64,000 nt of DNA, from positions 1 to 64,000 of the forward strand of contig JAOPKD010000010.1 of assembly GCA_025517565.1 (NCBI GenBank), given 5' to 3'. The DNA comes from Halapricum hydrolyticum (GTDB taxonomy: Archaea; Halobacteriota; Halobacteria; Halobacteriales; Haloarculaceae). The stretch's first letter is position 1, and each line of letters opens with the position of its first letter. Shown here piece after piece: positions 26,227 through 35,905 of the stretch. Position numbers and translations under genes: made by a program. The notes under the pieces are model-generated. The model saw only the letters and a program-made list of their open reading frames with translations. It was not told the origin of the DNA and did not search any database.

Positions 26227-26982
26227 CTACTCCAGTTCCGACTGTATCTCGTGGGCTGAACTGATGAGTAGTCCCGGAATGTCCTGTTCGAACCGCTTGC
26301 CGGACAGCGCGTCGGTCGATCCGGTGACACAGAGCGCACCGTGCAAACGCCCGTTCGTATCGGTGACAGCGGTCGCGATACACCTGATACCCGTTCGCCA
26401 CTCCTCGCGGTCGACTGCCCATCCCTGGGTTCGAACGCTCTCCAGCGTCTCCCGGAGCTCCGCAGTCGTCTGCGTGTTCTCCGTGCACGGAGCCCGTTCG
26501 GACTCCGAGAGGAGCGCCGAAACCTCCTCGGGCGGATGCGCCGCCAGGATCGCCTTCCCGGGCGCAGTGCAGTGCAGGGGCAGCACGTCGCCGGTGGCGA
26601 CGGCCGGGTCGTCGACGCCCGTCGCCGGAGCCGTGTACAGACACGTGAGCTGTCCACGTTCGAAGACGAGCAGACTCGCGCTCAGACCGGTCGCGTTCGA
26701 CAGGTTCTCCGCATGTGCGCGGCCGACGTTGTAGAGAGCAAAGCGGGTGCGCGTCGTCGTGCCGATCTCCAGAAATCGGAGACTGGCCCGGTACGTCTGT
26801 CCGTCCTTGACCACGTACCCGAGCTGCGTCAGCGTCGAGAGGTGGTTGTGGATCGAGCTCCGCGAGTGTTCAAGCCGTTCGACCAGGTCCGCAAGCGTCA
26901 TTCCCCCCGAATCGATGATCGCCTCCAGCACGCGGTGGCTGGTCTGTACCGCCTTGACCGGTGGATCGCCGTCGGCTGTCAT
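26227..26982 (-). CDS. IclR-family transcriptional regulator 2
   Basis: The winged helix lies at residues of about 10-75 (HRVLEAIIDSGGMTLADLVE, then SRSSIHNHLSTLTQLGYVV). The IclR ligand domain follows, with GDVLPLHCTAPGKAILAAHP and DREEWRTGIRCIATAV. The length of 251 residues is standard. It is a paralogue of the regulator at 7341 but has a different palindrome upstream. A TATA-like run (about 27001-27008) precedes the ATG. It sits between the 2-hydroxyacid dehydrogenase and the dehydratase genes, all on the minus strand, and probably controls them and the divergent kinase operon. Confidence 0.88.
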   Translation of the reverse strand: MTADGDPPVKAVQTSHRVLEAIIDSGGMTLADLVERLEHSRSSIHNHLSTLTQLGYVVKDGQTYRASLRFLEIGTTTRTRFALYNVGRAHAENLSNATGLSASLLVFERGQLTCLYTAPATGVDDPAVATGDVLPLHCTAPGKAILAAHPPEEVSALLSESERAPCTENTQTTAELRETLESVRTQGWAVDREEWRTGIRCIATAVTDTNGRLHGALCVTGSTDALSGKRFEQDIPGLLISSAHEIQSELE

Positions 26983-27015
26983 ACAATAGTAAACAATTGA
27001 TGAACGTAAATAGAT

Positions 27016-27034
27016 TGTCCACTAATAGTGGACA
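27016..27034. promoter_or_regulatory. Perfect 19-bp palindrome upstream of IclR 2
   Basis: TGTCCACTA-A-TAGTGGACA is a perfect 9+1+9 dyad centred 43 bases before the IclR 2 start and directly after the dehydratase stop. The spacing repeats that of the IclR 1 operator (40 bases), while the sequence is different, as expected for an autoregulatory site of a second IclR protein. Confidence 0.65.
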
Positions 27035-27044
27035 GCTGTCGACG

Positions 27045-28196
27045 TCACCACTCCGCGATGCTGCCGTCGTCGTGATACCAGATCGGGTTCTGCCAGTCGA
27101 CGTCCAGCTGGGCCTGCTGTCTGACGTACTCCTCGTTGACGGTGATACCGAGGCCGGGCCCGTCGGGGGCTCGGACGTGGCCGTCTTCGAAGCCGAACGC
27201 GGTCGGATCCCGCAGGTATCTCAGCAGGTCGTTGTCCTCGGGATCGTGGATTTCGAGGTCCTGTCCCTGGGCGAGGGCGTTCGGGACGACCATGTCGAGC
27301 TGGAGACAGGCAGCGAAGGCGATCGGTCCGAAAGGGGAGTGTAGCGAGACGCTGATGTCGGCCGTCTCGGCGGCGTTCGCGATCTTCTTGACCTCCGAGA
27401 TCCCGCCGGCGCTCGACGGGTCGGGCTGGATGACGTCGACCAGCCGGTCCTCGATGATGTCCTGGAACGCCCACCGCGAATAGAGGCGCTCGCCGGTCCC
27501 GAGTGGGGTCGTGGCGTGGGCTTCGATCTTCGGGAGGGCCTCGAAGTGCGCGGGCCGAACCGGCTCCTCGTAGAACATCGGGTCGTACTCGTCGAGCGCC
27601 GCCGCGAGCCGCTTTGCCGCCCCCGTCGTGACGCGACCGCTGAAGTCGACGACGAGGTCGATCCTCTCGCCCACTTCCTCGCGCACGGCGGCGACGCGCT
27701 CGCGCGCACGCTCGATCGTCTCCGGCGAGTCGAGACGCTCCGTGTGAGCGACTGCCTCCATCTTGAGGACGTCGTACCCGTTCTCGACGGCATCAGCCGC
27801 GGCGTCGCTAACGGCCGAGGCGGACTCGCCCCCGATCCACTGGTACACGTCGATGTGGTCGCGTGCCCGGCCACCGAGAAGCTCGTACACGGGTGCTCCG
27901 AAGTGCTTGCCCTTGAGATCCCACAGTGCCGTGTCGATACCGCCGATCGCGCTCATCAGGATCGGCCCGTCCCGGAAGTACTGCCCGCGATACATCGCCT
28001 GCCAGTGGCGCTCGATCTCCATCGGATCCTTGCCCAGGAGGTAATGGTCCATGACCGTCTCGACGGCCGCGACTGTCGCCTTCGAATGGCCAGCCAGCGT
28101 CGCCTCTCCCCAGCCGACCAGCCCGGTGTCCGTTTCGAGCCGGAGAAACACCCACCGGGGTGGGACAGAGAACACCTGGTAGTCTGTGATTTCCAT
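27045..28196 (-). CDS. Enolase-superfamily sugar-acid dehydratase (D-galactonate dehydratase type)
   Basis: The enzyme should dehydrate an aldonic acid to its 2-keto-3-deoxy form. It belongs to the mandelate racemase/muconate lactonising group: metal ligands appear in LVVDFSGR (Asp), MFYEEPV (Glu) and GTGERLYSRW (Glu), and the catalytic His is in SLHSPFGPIA. GERLYSRW is typical of galactonate dehydratases. The start at 28196 (MEITDYQVF) is chosen by family length (383 residues). An in-frame ATG at 28265 would add 23 residues and is closer to the TATA-like element at 28281. Galactonate is likely given the window's galactose theme, but other six-carbon acids are possible. Confidence 0.83.
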   Translation of the reverse strand: MEITDYQVFSVPPRWVFLRLETDTGLVGWGEATLAGHSKATVAAVETVMDHYLLGKDPMEIERHWQAMYRGQYFRDGPILMSAIGGIDTALWDLKGKHFGAPVYELLGGRARDHIDVYQWIGGESASAVSDAAADAVENGYDVLKMEAVAHTERLDSPETIERARERVAAVREEVGERIDLVVDFSGRVTTGAAKRLAAALDEYDPMFYEEPVRPAHFEALPKIEAHATTPLGTGERLYSRWAFQDIIEDRLVDVIQPDPSSAGGISEVKKIANAAETADISVSLHSPFGPIAFAACLQLDMVVPNALAQGQDLEIHDPEDNDLLRYLRDPTAFGFEDGHVRAPDGPGLGITVNEEYVRQQAQLDVDWQNPIWYHDDGSIAEW

Positions 28197-28280
28197 ATCG
28201 CGGACAACGACATCTGGCGTCTTGTAGATTGTGCGGGTATACGCGGAGGTGCTGACACCGAACATGCTGGAAAGAACAAT

Positions 28281-28289
28281 ATTTATATA
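28281..28289. promoter_or_regulatory. AT-rich element between divergent dehydratase and kinase genes
   Basis: The run ATTTATATA is TATA-like on both strands. It lies 33 bases before the kinase ATG at 28322 and close before the longer start option of the dehydratase (28265), so it may serve both directions. Confidence 0.45.
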
Positions 28290-28321
28290 GTGGGTTATCG
28301 ATCATTACAGTGGGTCTTCCC

Positions 28322-29869
28322 ATGACAGACGTACTCATTGGTGTCGACGCGGGCACGTCGATGATCAAAGCGGTGGCGTATACGACGGACGGCAAACCCC
28401 TGTACAAGAGCAGTCGCAAGAACGAGGTCTTGCGGCCGGAACCCGGGTGGCGCGAGCAGGACATGGACGACACGTGGGACGCGACGGCGGCGACTCTCCG
28501 GGAAGTCGTCGAACAACTGAACCGGCAGGACGAAATCCTCGGGCTGGGCGTGACAGCCCAGGGGGACGGCTGCTGGCTGATGGACGACGACGGGAAACCG
28601 GCGCGGGACGCGATCCTCTGGCACGACGAGCGCGCGAGCGACATTATCGGTGAATGGCAGGATTCGGACGTCAACGATCGCCTGTACGACATCTGCGGGA
28701 GCGTCCAGTTCCCGGGATCGAGTCTGGCGATACTGCTGTGGCTGCAGGAGCACGAACCGGAGACGATCATGCGTGCCGATACGGTTCTCTTCTGCAAGGA
28801 CTGGCTCAAGTACAGACTCACCGGTGAGATCACGTCCGATCCGAGCGACATGTCGCTGCCGTACGTCGACGTGGAGACGGGCGAGTACTCCTCGGAGGTG
28901 TTCGACGTCGTGGGTGCGTCACAGTTCGAGTCGTTGCTCCCGCCGCTGCAGGATCCACTCGACGTGATCGGCGAGGTGACCGCCGAGGCGGCCAAGCAGA
29001 CCGAGATCCCGGAGGGGACGCCCGTCGTCTCCGGACTGTTCGACGTCCCCTGCTCGATGTTCGGCAGTGGCGTGGCCCAGGCCGGAGAGGGTGCCTCTGT
29101 GGTCGGGACGACCTCGCTCAACCAGGTGTTGATGGACGACCCCGACGCCAGCCCCCACGGCGTCGGAATGACCCTTTCGCTGGGTCTGGACAACGAACGC
29201 GGATTCGACGGCAAGCGGTGGACCCGGGTCATGGCCTCGATGATCGGCACGCCGAACCTGGACTGGTGGCTGGACATGCTCCGGTACAGGGAGGATCCGG
29301 ACTACGGGGCCATCGAGAAGCGCGCCTCGGAGATCCCGATCGGGAGCGAAGGCGTGCTCTATCATCCGTATCTCAGCGGCTCCGGTGAACGCGCGCCGTT
29401 CTTGAACACCAAAGCGCGTGCACAGCTGATCGGCTTAGAACCGGATCACACCGAAGAGCACGTCGTCCGGGCGGTCTACGAGGGCGTCGGGCTGGCGATG
29501 AAAGACTGCTACGAACACATTCCGGACACGCCCAGGGAGGTCTACGTAGCTGGCGGCGGTGCCAAGTCGGACTTCTGGTGTCAGATGTTCGCCGACGCCA
29601 TTGACGCCGAGTTCGCCGTGCCGGAGGGCGAGGAGTTCGGTGCCAAGGGTGCCGCGCTGCTGGCCGGAACCGCCGTCGGCGTCTTCGAGGACTTCGAGAG
29701 CGCCGTCCGAGCGTCCAGGACGGTCGAGAAGGCGTACCAGCCCGATCCGGACGCTTCGCCGAAATACGACAAGCTTTATGAGTACTACAAGATGACCTAC
29801 GAGACGATGTTCGACGTCTGGGACAAGCGCGTCGAAACGGTCAACGCGATCGAAGGGATGGACGACTAA
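28322..29869 (+). CDS. FGGY-family carbohydrate/polyol kinase
   Basis: The kinase transfers phosphate from ATP to a sugar or polyol. The first phosphate-binding loop is IGVDAGTSMIKAVAY at the N-terminus. The substrate loop LGVTAQGDGCWLMDDDG, with AILWHDERA, follows near residue 80, and the adenosine motif AGGGAKSDFW near residue 410 completes the FGGY pattern. The 515 residues are standard. In my reading the QGDG substrate loop is more like erythritol/xylulose-type kinases than glycerol kinase, but this is a pattern impression. It starts an operon-like series with a class II aldolase and GlpABC homologues. Confidence 0.85.
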   Translation: MTDVLIGVDAGTSMIKAVAYTTDGKPLYKSSRKNEVLRPEPGWREQDMDDTWDATAATLREVVEQLNRQDEILGLGVTAQGDGCWLMDDDGKPARDAILWHDERASDIIGEWQDSDVNDRLYDICGSVQFPGSSLAILLWLQEHEPETIMRADTVLFCKDWLKYRLTGEITSDPSDMSLPYVDVETGEYSSEVFDVVGASQFESLLPPLQDPLDVIGEVTAEAAKQTEIPEGTPVVSGLFDVPCSMFGSGVAQAGEGASVVGTTSLNQVLMDDPDASPHGVGMTLSLGLDNERGFDGKRWTRVMASMIGTPNLDWWLDMLRYREDPDYGAIEKRASEIPIGSEGVLYHPYLSGSGERAPFLNTKARAQLIGLEPDHTEEHVVRAVYEGVGLAMKDCYEHIPDTPREVYVAGGGAKSDFWCQMFADAIDAEFAVPEGEEFGAKGAALLAGTAVGVFEDFESAVRASRTVEKAYQPDPDASPKYDKLYEYYKMTYETMFDVWDKRVETVNAIEGMDD

Positions 29870-29983
29870 GCGTATCCGATCGCCGGATCCGGACAACGCT
29901 GATCACACGGGGCCGGCCCGGCCCCGTCGACGTCGACAGCACGTATCGAACGACCAACTGCGATCACAGACACCAAATACACT

Positions 29984-30637
29984 ATGACAGACGAACTCAC
30001 ACTACAGGCGGAACGGGAGAAAGTAAGCGAACTCGGCCGCGAGATGCTCGAACAGGGACTCACGAAAGGCACTGGCGGAAACATCAGCGCCAGGAGCGGC
30101 GACCACGTCGCGATCAGCCCGTCAGGGGTTCCGTACAGGGAAATCGAACCCGAGGACGTCCCCGTCGTCGACCTCGAGGGGAACCAGGTCGCGGGCGAGC
30201 GCGACCCTTCCAGCGAAATCGCGATGCACACCGGGATTCTCCGGGAGCGCGAGGACGTCGGTGGCGTCGTCCACAACCACTCGCCGTACGCGACTACCTT
30301 CGCGAGCCTGGGCGAGCCGGTTCCGGCTAGTCATTACCTCATCGCCTACGTCGGCGATCAGATCCCGGTCGCACCCTACGAGACCTTCGGGACGCCCGAA
30401 CTGGCCGAGGCGGCCCTCGAGACGCTCGGGGAGGAGTACAATGCCTGCCTGCTGGAGAACCACGGCGTCGTGACGGTCGGCGAGACGGTCGACGCCGCCT
30501 TCGAGGTCGCGATGATGGTCGAGTACTGTGCGCGCATCCACTACCAGGCGGTCAGTATCGGCGAACCGAACGTCCTGCCCGGCGACGAGATCGACACCCT
30601 GCTCGAGGCTTTCGAGGGATACGGTGAAGCACACTGA
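29984..30637 (+). CDS. Class II aldolase/adducin family protein (L-fuculose-phosphate aldolase type)
   Basis: Members of this family split a ketose-1-phosphate into DHAP and an aldehyde with a zinc ion. The phosphate-binding motif GTGGNISAR is at residues of about 26-34, SPSG follows, and the zinc histidines lie in VVHNHSPYATTFA and LLENHGVVTVG. The acid residue in the segment ending SSEIAMH is also kept. The length of 217 residues is normal. It follows the kinase by 114 bases and precedes the GlpA homologue by 33 bases. Fuculose-, rhamnulose- and other ketose-phosphate aldolases share these motifs, so the substrate is open. Confidence 0.87.
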   Translation: MTDELTLQAEREKVSELGREMLEQGLTKGTGGNISARSGDHVAISPSGVPYREIEPEDVPVVDLEGNQVAGERDPSSEIAMHTGILREREDVGGVVHNHSPYATTFASLGEPVPASHYLIAYVGDQIPVAPYETFGTPELAEAALETLGEEYNACLLENHGVVTVGETVDAAFEVAMMVEYCARIHYQAVSIGEPNVLPGDEIDTLLEAFEGYGEAH

Positions 30638-30670
30638 TGGAGCGACAGTGAGACGCAAGGAGCGACCAGC

Positions 30671-32374
30671 ATGGCACCCACAGTCGTCGTGATCGGCGGC
30701 GGTGCGACCGGTACGGGGACAGCCCGCGACCTGGCGATGCGCGGGTTCGACGTGACGTTGCTCGAACGGGGCAACCTCACCCACGGCACCACCGGCCGGA
30801 CGCACGGCCACCTCCACAGCGGCGGTCGATACGCCGTCTCCGATCAGGAGAGCGCCGTCGACTGCATCGAGGAGAACCGGATTCTCAGAGACATCGCCCC
30901 TCACTGTATCGAGGATACGGGCGGCCTGTTCGTCCAGCTAGAGGGCGATTCGGACGAGTACTTCCGGGAGAAACTGGACGGCTGTGCCGAGTGTGGCATT
31001 CCGACGGACGTCATCTCCGGCGAGGAGGCGCGCAGACAGGAGCCGTATCTGACCGAGAAGACCAAGCGGGCGATCCGGGTGCCGGACGGCGCGCTCGATC
31101 CGTTCCGGCTGGCCGTCGCCAACGCCGCCGACGCCATCGAACACGGCGCACGCGTCGAGACACACGCCGAGGTCGTCGACCTGCTCACCGATGAGAGCGA
31201 CGTCACCGGGGTCCGATTCCGGCGACAGGGGCCGAACTACCTCGGCGAGGGCAGCGAGGGAGACGTCGAGACGATCGAGGCTGACCACGTCGTCAGCGCG
31301 GCCGGCGCGTGGGCCGGCCAGGTCGCCGCGATGGCCGACGTCGACGTGGCGATGGCCATCTCGAAGGGGGCGATGGTGGTCACGAACGTCCGCCAGATCG
31401 ATACGGTGATCAACCGCTGTCTTCCCAAAGACGAGGGCGATACCATCATCCCTCACGAGACGACGGTCCTGCTCGGCGCGAACGACGAGCCCGTCGACGA
31501 TCCGGACGACTATCCCGAAGAGCAGTGGGAAGTCGACATGATGATCGACGTCGCTTCGGAGATGGTCCCCATCGTCGAGAACGCACGAATGATCCGTGCC
31601 TACTGGGGCGTCAGGCCGCTGTACGACCCGAACCCGGGAGAGACCGAGGACACGGGCGACGTGACGCGCAACTATTTCATCCTCGATCACGAGGAACGGG
31701 ACGGCGTCGCCGGATTCACCTCCGTCGTCGGAGGCAAGTTGACGACCTACCGCGAGATGGCTGAATCCGTCACCGACCACGTCTGTGATCGCTTCGGCGT
31801 GGACGAGCCTTGCCGGACCCACGAGGAACCGCTCCCGGGAAGTCGCGATCAGTCGATCCTCGAGGAGTACATGGACCGGTTCGATCTGCGTTCGCCCGTC
31901 GCGAAACGGAGCGTCCAGCGACTCGGCGACCGCGCACCGGAAGTACTCGGGAGCGAGGATCCCAACCCCGTGGTCTGTGAGTGCGAGGCCGTCACGCGAG
32001 CCGAGGTTCGCGACGCCATCGAGGACGTCGGGCCGGACCTCAACGCTGTCCGACTGCGAACCCGCGCGTCGATGGGGAACTGCCAGGGCGGGTTCTGTAC
32101 CCACCGGCTGGGTGCGGAGGTCTATCACGACCACGAGGCGTCGACGGCCCGCGACGCGGTCGACGAACTCTACCAGGAACGCTGGAAGGGCCAGCGCCAC
32201 ACCCTCTGGGGCCGGCAACTCTCCCAGGCGATGTTGAACCACATGCTCCACGCGACGACGATGAATCACGACGCCGACCCGGGACTTCGCGGGGACACAG
32301 TCGACTTCGCCGCCTTCGATGCAGGACGGAAGACCGACGCGGCGACAGACGGAGGGTCGACCAATGGCGATTGA
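30671..32374 (+). CDS. glpA: Glycerol-3-phosphate dehydrogenase-like flavoprotein subunit A
   Basis: The subunit carries FAD and would oxidise the secondary alcohol of a polyol phosphate, classically sn-glycerol-3-phosphate to DHAP. The FAD motif [16 protein letters not shown] is at the N-terminus, and [17 protein letters not shown] resembles the GlpA/GlpD substrate region. The C-terminal part has a BFD-like iron-sulfur segment ([15 protein letters not shown], then GNCQGGFC). The 567 residues match archaeal GlpA. Its stop overlaps glpB by 11 bases. The true substrate may not be glycerol-3-phosphate, because the linked kinase and aldolase suggest another polyol. Confidence 0.85.
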   Translation: MAPTVVVIGGGATGTGTARDLAMRGFDVTLLERGNLTHGTTGRTHGHLHSGGRYAVSDQESAVDCIEENRILRDIAPHCIEDTGGLFVQLEGDSDEYFREKLDGCAECGIPTDVISGEEARRQEPYLTEKTKRAIRVPDGALDPFRLAVANAADAIEHGARVETHAEVVDLLTDESDVTGVRFRRQGPNYLGEGSEGDVETIEADHVVSAAGAWAGQVAAMADVDVAMAISKGAMVVTNVRQIDTVINRCLPKDEGDTIIPHETTVLLGANDEPVDDPDDYPEEQWEVDMMIDVASEMVPIVENARMIRAYWGVRPLYDPNPGETEDTGDVTRNYFILDHEERDGVAGFTSVVGGKLTTYREMAESVTDHVCDRFGVDEPCRTHEEPLPGSRDQSILEEYMDRFDLRSPVAKRSVQRLGDRAPEVLGSEDPNPVVCECEAVTRAEVRDAIEDVGPDLNAVRLRTRASMGNCQGGFCTHRLGAEVYHDHEASTARDAVDELYQERWKGQRHTLWGRQLSQAMLNHMLHATTMNHDADPGLRGDTVDFAAFDAGRKTDAATDGGSTNGD

Positions 32375-33743
32375 GAGCGACGTTCTGGTCGTCGGCGGCG
32401 GTCTCGCTGGCGTCACCAGCGCGATCGCCGCCGCCCGAGAAGGCGCCGACGTCCGTCTGCTCGCCCACAAGAAGAGCACGCTCCGACAGGCCTCCGGACT
32501 GATCGACGGCCTGGGGTACGTCCCCCCTCGCACGCCCCAGCAAGAGCACGCTGACTACATCTCCCAACAGCGTCAGGACTTCCGTGACGTCCGCGGAGAA
32601 CGCGGGGATTACCGGGGCCCCCTCCAGACGCCCTACGAGGGGATCGACGCCCTGCCCGACGCCCACCCCTACTCGATCCTGGGGGCCGACGCTCTCAGAG
32701 ACGGACTGGCGCTGTTCGACGATCTCGTCGGAGACACGTACCTGGGGAGCCACACCGAGCGAAACGCGCTCGTCCCCACGTTCGGCGGTGCGGTGAAACC
32801 CACCGCTCGATACCCCCGGGCCGTGGCGGCAGGTCTGGCGAGCGACGAGCGACCGATGCTTCTGGTCGGGTTCCGGTCGCTGACGGAGTTCGACGCCGGG
32901 ATGGTCGCCGATCAGCTGTCGGCAGCCGGCGTCCTCTTCGACGTCCGCGGCGTCGAAGTCCCGTTCGCCGAATCCTTCCCGACGGACACGAAGATAACCC
33001 GGTTCGTGAAGGCGTTCGACCACGACGAGCGGATCGAGGGCACGCCCGCCAGGCGTGCCCTCGCTGAGGCAGTCGAGGCATACGTCGACGACGCCGAACG
33101 TGTCGGCTTCCCCGCCGTCCTCGGCGACGACAACGCTGCTGCGGTCCGGGCGGACCTCGGGGACTGTCTCGGCGCGGACGTCTTCGAGATCCCCATGGGT
33201 CCTCCGAGCATTCCGGGTCTCCGACTCGAAGACCGGCTGTTCGAGGCACTGGACGCCGAAGGGGTTCGCCTGGAGACCGGCGTTCCGGCCGTCGGATACG
33301 AGTCCGCGGGCGGCACCGTCGAGTCGGTTATCGTCGACCGAATGGGGAGCGACGTGCCGTACGCCGCCGACGCAGTCGTCCTCGCGACGGGCGGTCTGGT
33401 CGGGAAGGGGCTGGATTCTGATCGGGACGGTATCCGGGAGCCGGTCTTCGGCTGTCACGTCCCTCACCCCGAGGACCGCTACGACTGGTTCGTCGACGAC
33501 GCGTTCGGCGATCAGCCCTACGCCCGCTTCGGTGTCCGCCCGGACGCGTCGATGCGGCCGCTGGACGCCGACGGCGAACCGGCGTTCGCCAACCTCTTCG
33601 CAGCCGGTGCAGTCGTCGGCGGTGCCGACGCCGCACGCGAGAAATCCGCCAGCGGCGTCTCGCTTGCGACGGGCGTGGTCGCCGGTCGGAACGCCGCGAT
33701 AGCGAGTCGAGAACGAACCGAGCGAGCGGGGGCGTCGCCATGA
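32364..33743 (+). CDS. glpB: Glycerol-3-phosphate dehydrogenase-like subunit B
   Basis: This is a second flavoprotein subunit of the anaerobic-type GlpABC complex. The dinucleotide motif [17 protein letters not shown] is at the N-terminus, and [17 protein letters not shown] near the C-terminus is the flavin-binding end. The 459 residues agree with the family. The ATG at 32364 is inside the end of glpA, and the stop overlaps glpC by four bases (ATGA), so the three subunits are translationally coupled. Confidence 0.85.
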   Translation: MAIESDVLVVGGGLAGVTSAIAAAREGADVRLLAHKKSTLRQASGLIDGLGYVPPRTPQQEHADYISQQRQDFRDVRGERGDYRGPLQTPYEGIDALPDAHPYSILGADALRDGLALFDDLVGDTYLGSHTERNALVPTFGGAVKPTARYPRAVAAGLASDERPMLLVGFRSLTEFDAGMVADQLSAAGVLFDVRGVEVPFAESFPTDTKITRFVKAFDHDERIEGTPARRALAEAVEAYVDDAERVGFPAVLGDDNAAAVRADLGDCLGADVFEIPMGPPSIPGLRLEDRLFEALDAEGVRLETGVPAVGYESAGGTVESVIVDRMGSDVPYAADAVVLATGGLVGKGLDSDRDGIREPVFGCHVPHPEDRYDWFVDDAFGDQPYARFGVRPDASMRPLDADGEPAFANLFAAGAVVGGADAAREKSASGVSLATGVVAGRNAAIASRERTERAGASP

Positions 33744-35089
33744 GGGAGCAGCACCGAGCGGACGAAGCGGATCGACGGCGACGCACGACTGACGGCGGCG
33801 TCGCCGCCGAGACGGCCGACCCCGGGCAGCCGGACCCCGTCGAAGTTTTCCCGGAGGGCGAGTTCGACTTGCGGCCGGGTGCCGACGACTGCTACAAGTG
33901 CACGACATGCGAGACGTCCTGTCCGGTCGCGGAAGTCGACGAGTCGTTCCCCGGGCCGAAGTTCCAGGGCCCCGAACAGTGGCGCCTCAAGCGCAAAGAC
34001 GAGATCGAGATCGATCCGTCGATCACGGAGTGTTCGAACTGCCTGCGGTGTGATACGTCCTGCCCGTCCGGCGTCGGCCTGGCGCAGATGCACAACACCG
34101 CCCGCGGGGAGTACGTCGACAACCAGCTACCGACGCTCTCGATCAAGTACGTCCGCAACCGGATCCTCGCGAACTACCGGACCTCTGCTCGCCTCGCGAG
34201 TGTGTTCCCCCGGACGGCCAACTTCGTGATGAACTTCGGGCCGGTCCGCTGGGCGATGGAGAAGGTTCTGCACGTCCCCAGCGAGCGGGACTTCCCCGAG
34301 TTCGCCACGCAGACTTTCCGGGAGTGGTGGGCCGAACGAGGCGGCGCGCAGGTGTCGAACCCGGACAAGCGTGTGGCGTACTTCCACGGCTGTTACGCCA
34401 ACTACAACACGACCGAGGTCGCGAAGGCGATGGTCCGGGTCTACGAGCACTTCGGATACGAGATACTCGTGCCGCCCCAGAAGTGCTCGGGGACGCCGAT
34501 GTTCGCAAACGGGATGCTCGACGACGCCCGTCGCCACGCCGTCACGAACGTCGAGAACCTCGTCGAAGCCATCGAGGAGGGCGCGGACGTGATCGCCTCC
34601 TGTACCTCCTGCTCGATGGCGTTGCGCAACGAATACCCCGAACTGTTCGACATCGACGGCATCGAGACGGTGGCCGAGAACACTTTCGACGCGCTGGAGT
34701 ACCTCCGGATCAACGAGGATCTGCAGGGTGCGATCCAGGACGCGACCGTCTCCGGTGAGTTTGCCGAGGCGTTCGCCTACCACGCCCCCTGTCACGCTCG
34801 CAACCAGGGCCTGGACCGACAGGCGATCGAGCTGTTCCGGGATCTCGACGGCGTGCAGATCGAGGACGTCGGCGACTCCTGCTCTGGCATCTCCGGTACC
34901 TACGGCTGGAAGGAAGAGAAGTACGAGACGTCGATGGAGATCGGCGCGGAGATGTTCGAGCACATGGAAGCCGCCGAGGGAACCACGGGGATGACCGAAT
35001 GTCCCACCTGCGGGATGCAGATGGAACACGGCACCGGCTACGACGTCCATCACCCGCTGGAAGTGCTCGAGGCCGCGCTTGTTGAGTAG
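33740..35089 (+). CDS. glpC: Glycerol-3-phosphate dehydrogenase-like subunit C, iron-sulfur/CCG protein
   Basis: This subunit anchors the complex to the membrane quinone pool and passes electrons on. Two ferredoxin-type clusters are seen, CYKCTTCETSCP and CSNCLRCDTSCP, at residues of about 50-120. Two CCG cysteine-rich domains follow (CTSCSMA; CHARNQG; SCSGISG; CPTCGMQ), as in heterodisulfide reductase B-like proteins. An N-terminal acidic/basic extension of about 40 residues precedes the first cluster. The 449 residues are typical. It ends the operon. Confidence 0.87.
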   Translation: MREQHRADEADRRRRTTDGGVAAETADPGQPDPVEVFPEGEFDLRPGADDCYKCTTCETSCPVAEVDESFPGPKFQGPEQWRLKRKDEIEIDPSITECSNCLRCDTSCPSGVGLAQMHNTARGEYVDNQLPTLSIKYVRNRILANYRTSARLASVFPRTANFVMNFGPVRWAMEKVLHVPSERDFPEFATQTFREWWAERGGAQVSNPDKRVAYFHGCYANYNTTEVAKAMVRVYEHFGYEILVPPQKCSGTPMFANGMLDDARRHAVTNVENLVEAIEEGADVIASCTSCSMALRNEYPELFDIDGIETVAENTFDALEYLRINEDLQGAIQDATVSGEFAEAFAYHAPCHARNQGLDRQAIELFRDLDGVQIEDVGDSCSGISGTYGWKEEKYETSMEIGAEMFEHMEAAEGTTGMTECPTCGMQMEHGTGYDVHHPLEVLEAALVE

Positions 35090-35116
35090 TACTTTCCGGC
35101 TGGCCGTCCGTCGTAC

Positions 35117-35905
35117 TCACTCGAGCGTCTCTCGGGCCACGGCGAGGGCTTCTTCGTGGAGTCGACCGTTTGACGCGACGAACCCCGAGCTGTCCGGCTC
35201 CCATCGCTCTCCGCGGCGGTCGGTCACTGTTCCGCCGGCTTGCCGAACCTGGTAGACGCCTGCTACGGTGTCCCACGGGTCCGGGTCGGGATCGAACCCG
35301 ATCGCGGCGTCGAACGCACCGCTCGCGACCAGCGATAGCGTCAACTGGGCGGATCCCATCCGTCGGAACTCCCCGAGGTGTTCGATCGTCGCGTCTGCCA
35401 GCCGGCCGAACGTCCGGTGATCCGCGGTCTCGAGTCGGAGCGTCGAGGCGACCAGCGCCCCGGCCGGATCGTCGGTCTCGCTGACGGACAGCGGTGTTGC
35501 GTCCCGTTCCACACTGTCTGCGGTGGCGACGTATCGCTCGTCGAGTGCCGGAGCCACGTTGACGCCCGCCACTGGACTGCCGTCTTCCACCACGGCGACG
35601 CTCGTGACCCACTCGCTCATTCCGCGCGAGTAGTTGAGCGTCCCGTCTATCGGGTCGACGACCCAGGCATCCCCGTGCTCGGGCAGCGTCTTGCGGGCGT
35701 CGGCCTCTTCGGCGACGATCGCGTCGTTCGGAAACGCTGACTCGATCACCGAGACGATCTGCCGCTGCGTCCGCCGGTCTGCCTCGGTTACCGGATCGAT
35801 CTGGCTCGATTTCGACGCTACGTCGAGATCGGTTCGGAAGTGCTTCGCGGCCACCATTGCGCCCGTACTGGCGATGGTCACCGCTGCTAGCTCGCGACTG
35901 TCCAT
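35117..35905 (-). CDS. Inositol-monophosphatase-family phosphatase
   Basis: The enzyme is a magnesium-dependent phosphatase acting on inositol phosphate, fructose-bisphosphate or a related sugar phosphate. The metal-binding motif WVVDPIDGTLNYSRG lies near residue 80, with an upstream Glu in IVAEEADA. The second motif PWDTVAGVYQVRQAGG lies near residue 210. The 262 residues are standard. It converges on glpC with a 27-base gap, so it is not in that operon. Archaeal members often have dual fructose-1,6-bisphosphatase activity; which applies here is unclear. Confidence 0.87.
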   Translation of the reverse strand: MDSRELAAVTIASTGAMVAAKHFRTDLDVASKSSQIDPVTEADRRTQRQIVSVIESAFPNDAIVAEEADARKTLPEHGDAWVVDPIDGTLNYSRGMSEWVTSVAVVEDGSPVAGVNVAPALDERYVATADSVERDATPLSVSETDDPAGALVASTLRLETADHRTFGRLADATIEHLGEFRRMGSAQLTLSLVASGAFDAAIGFDPDPDPWDTVAGVYQVRQAGGTVTDRRGERWEPDSSGFVASNGRLHEEALAVARETLE

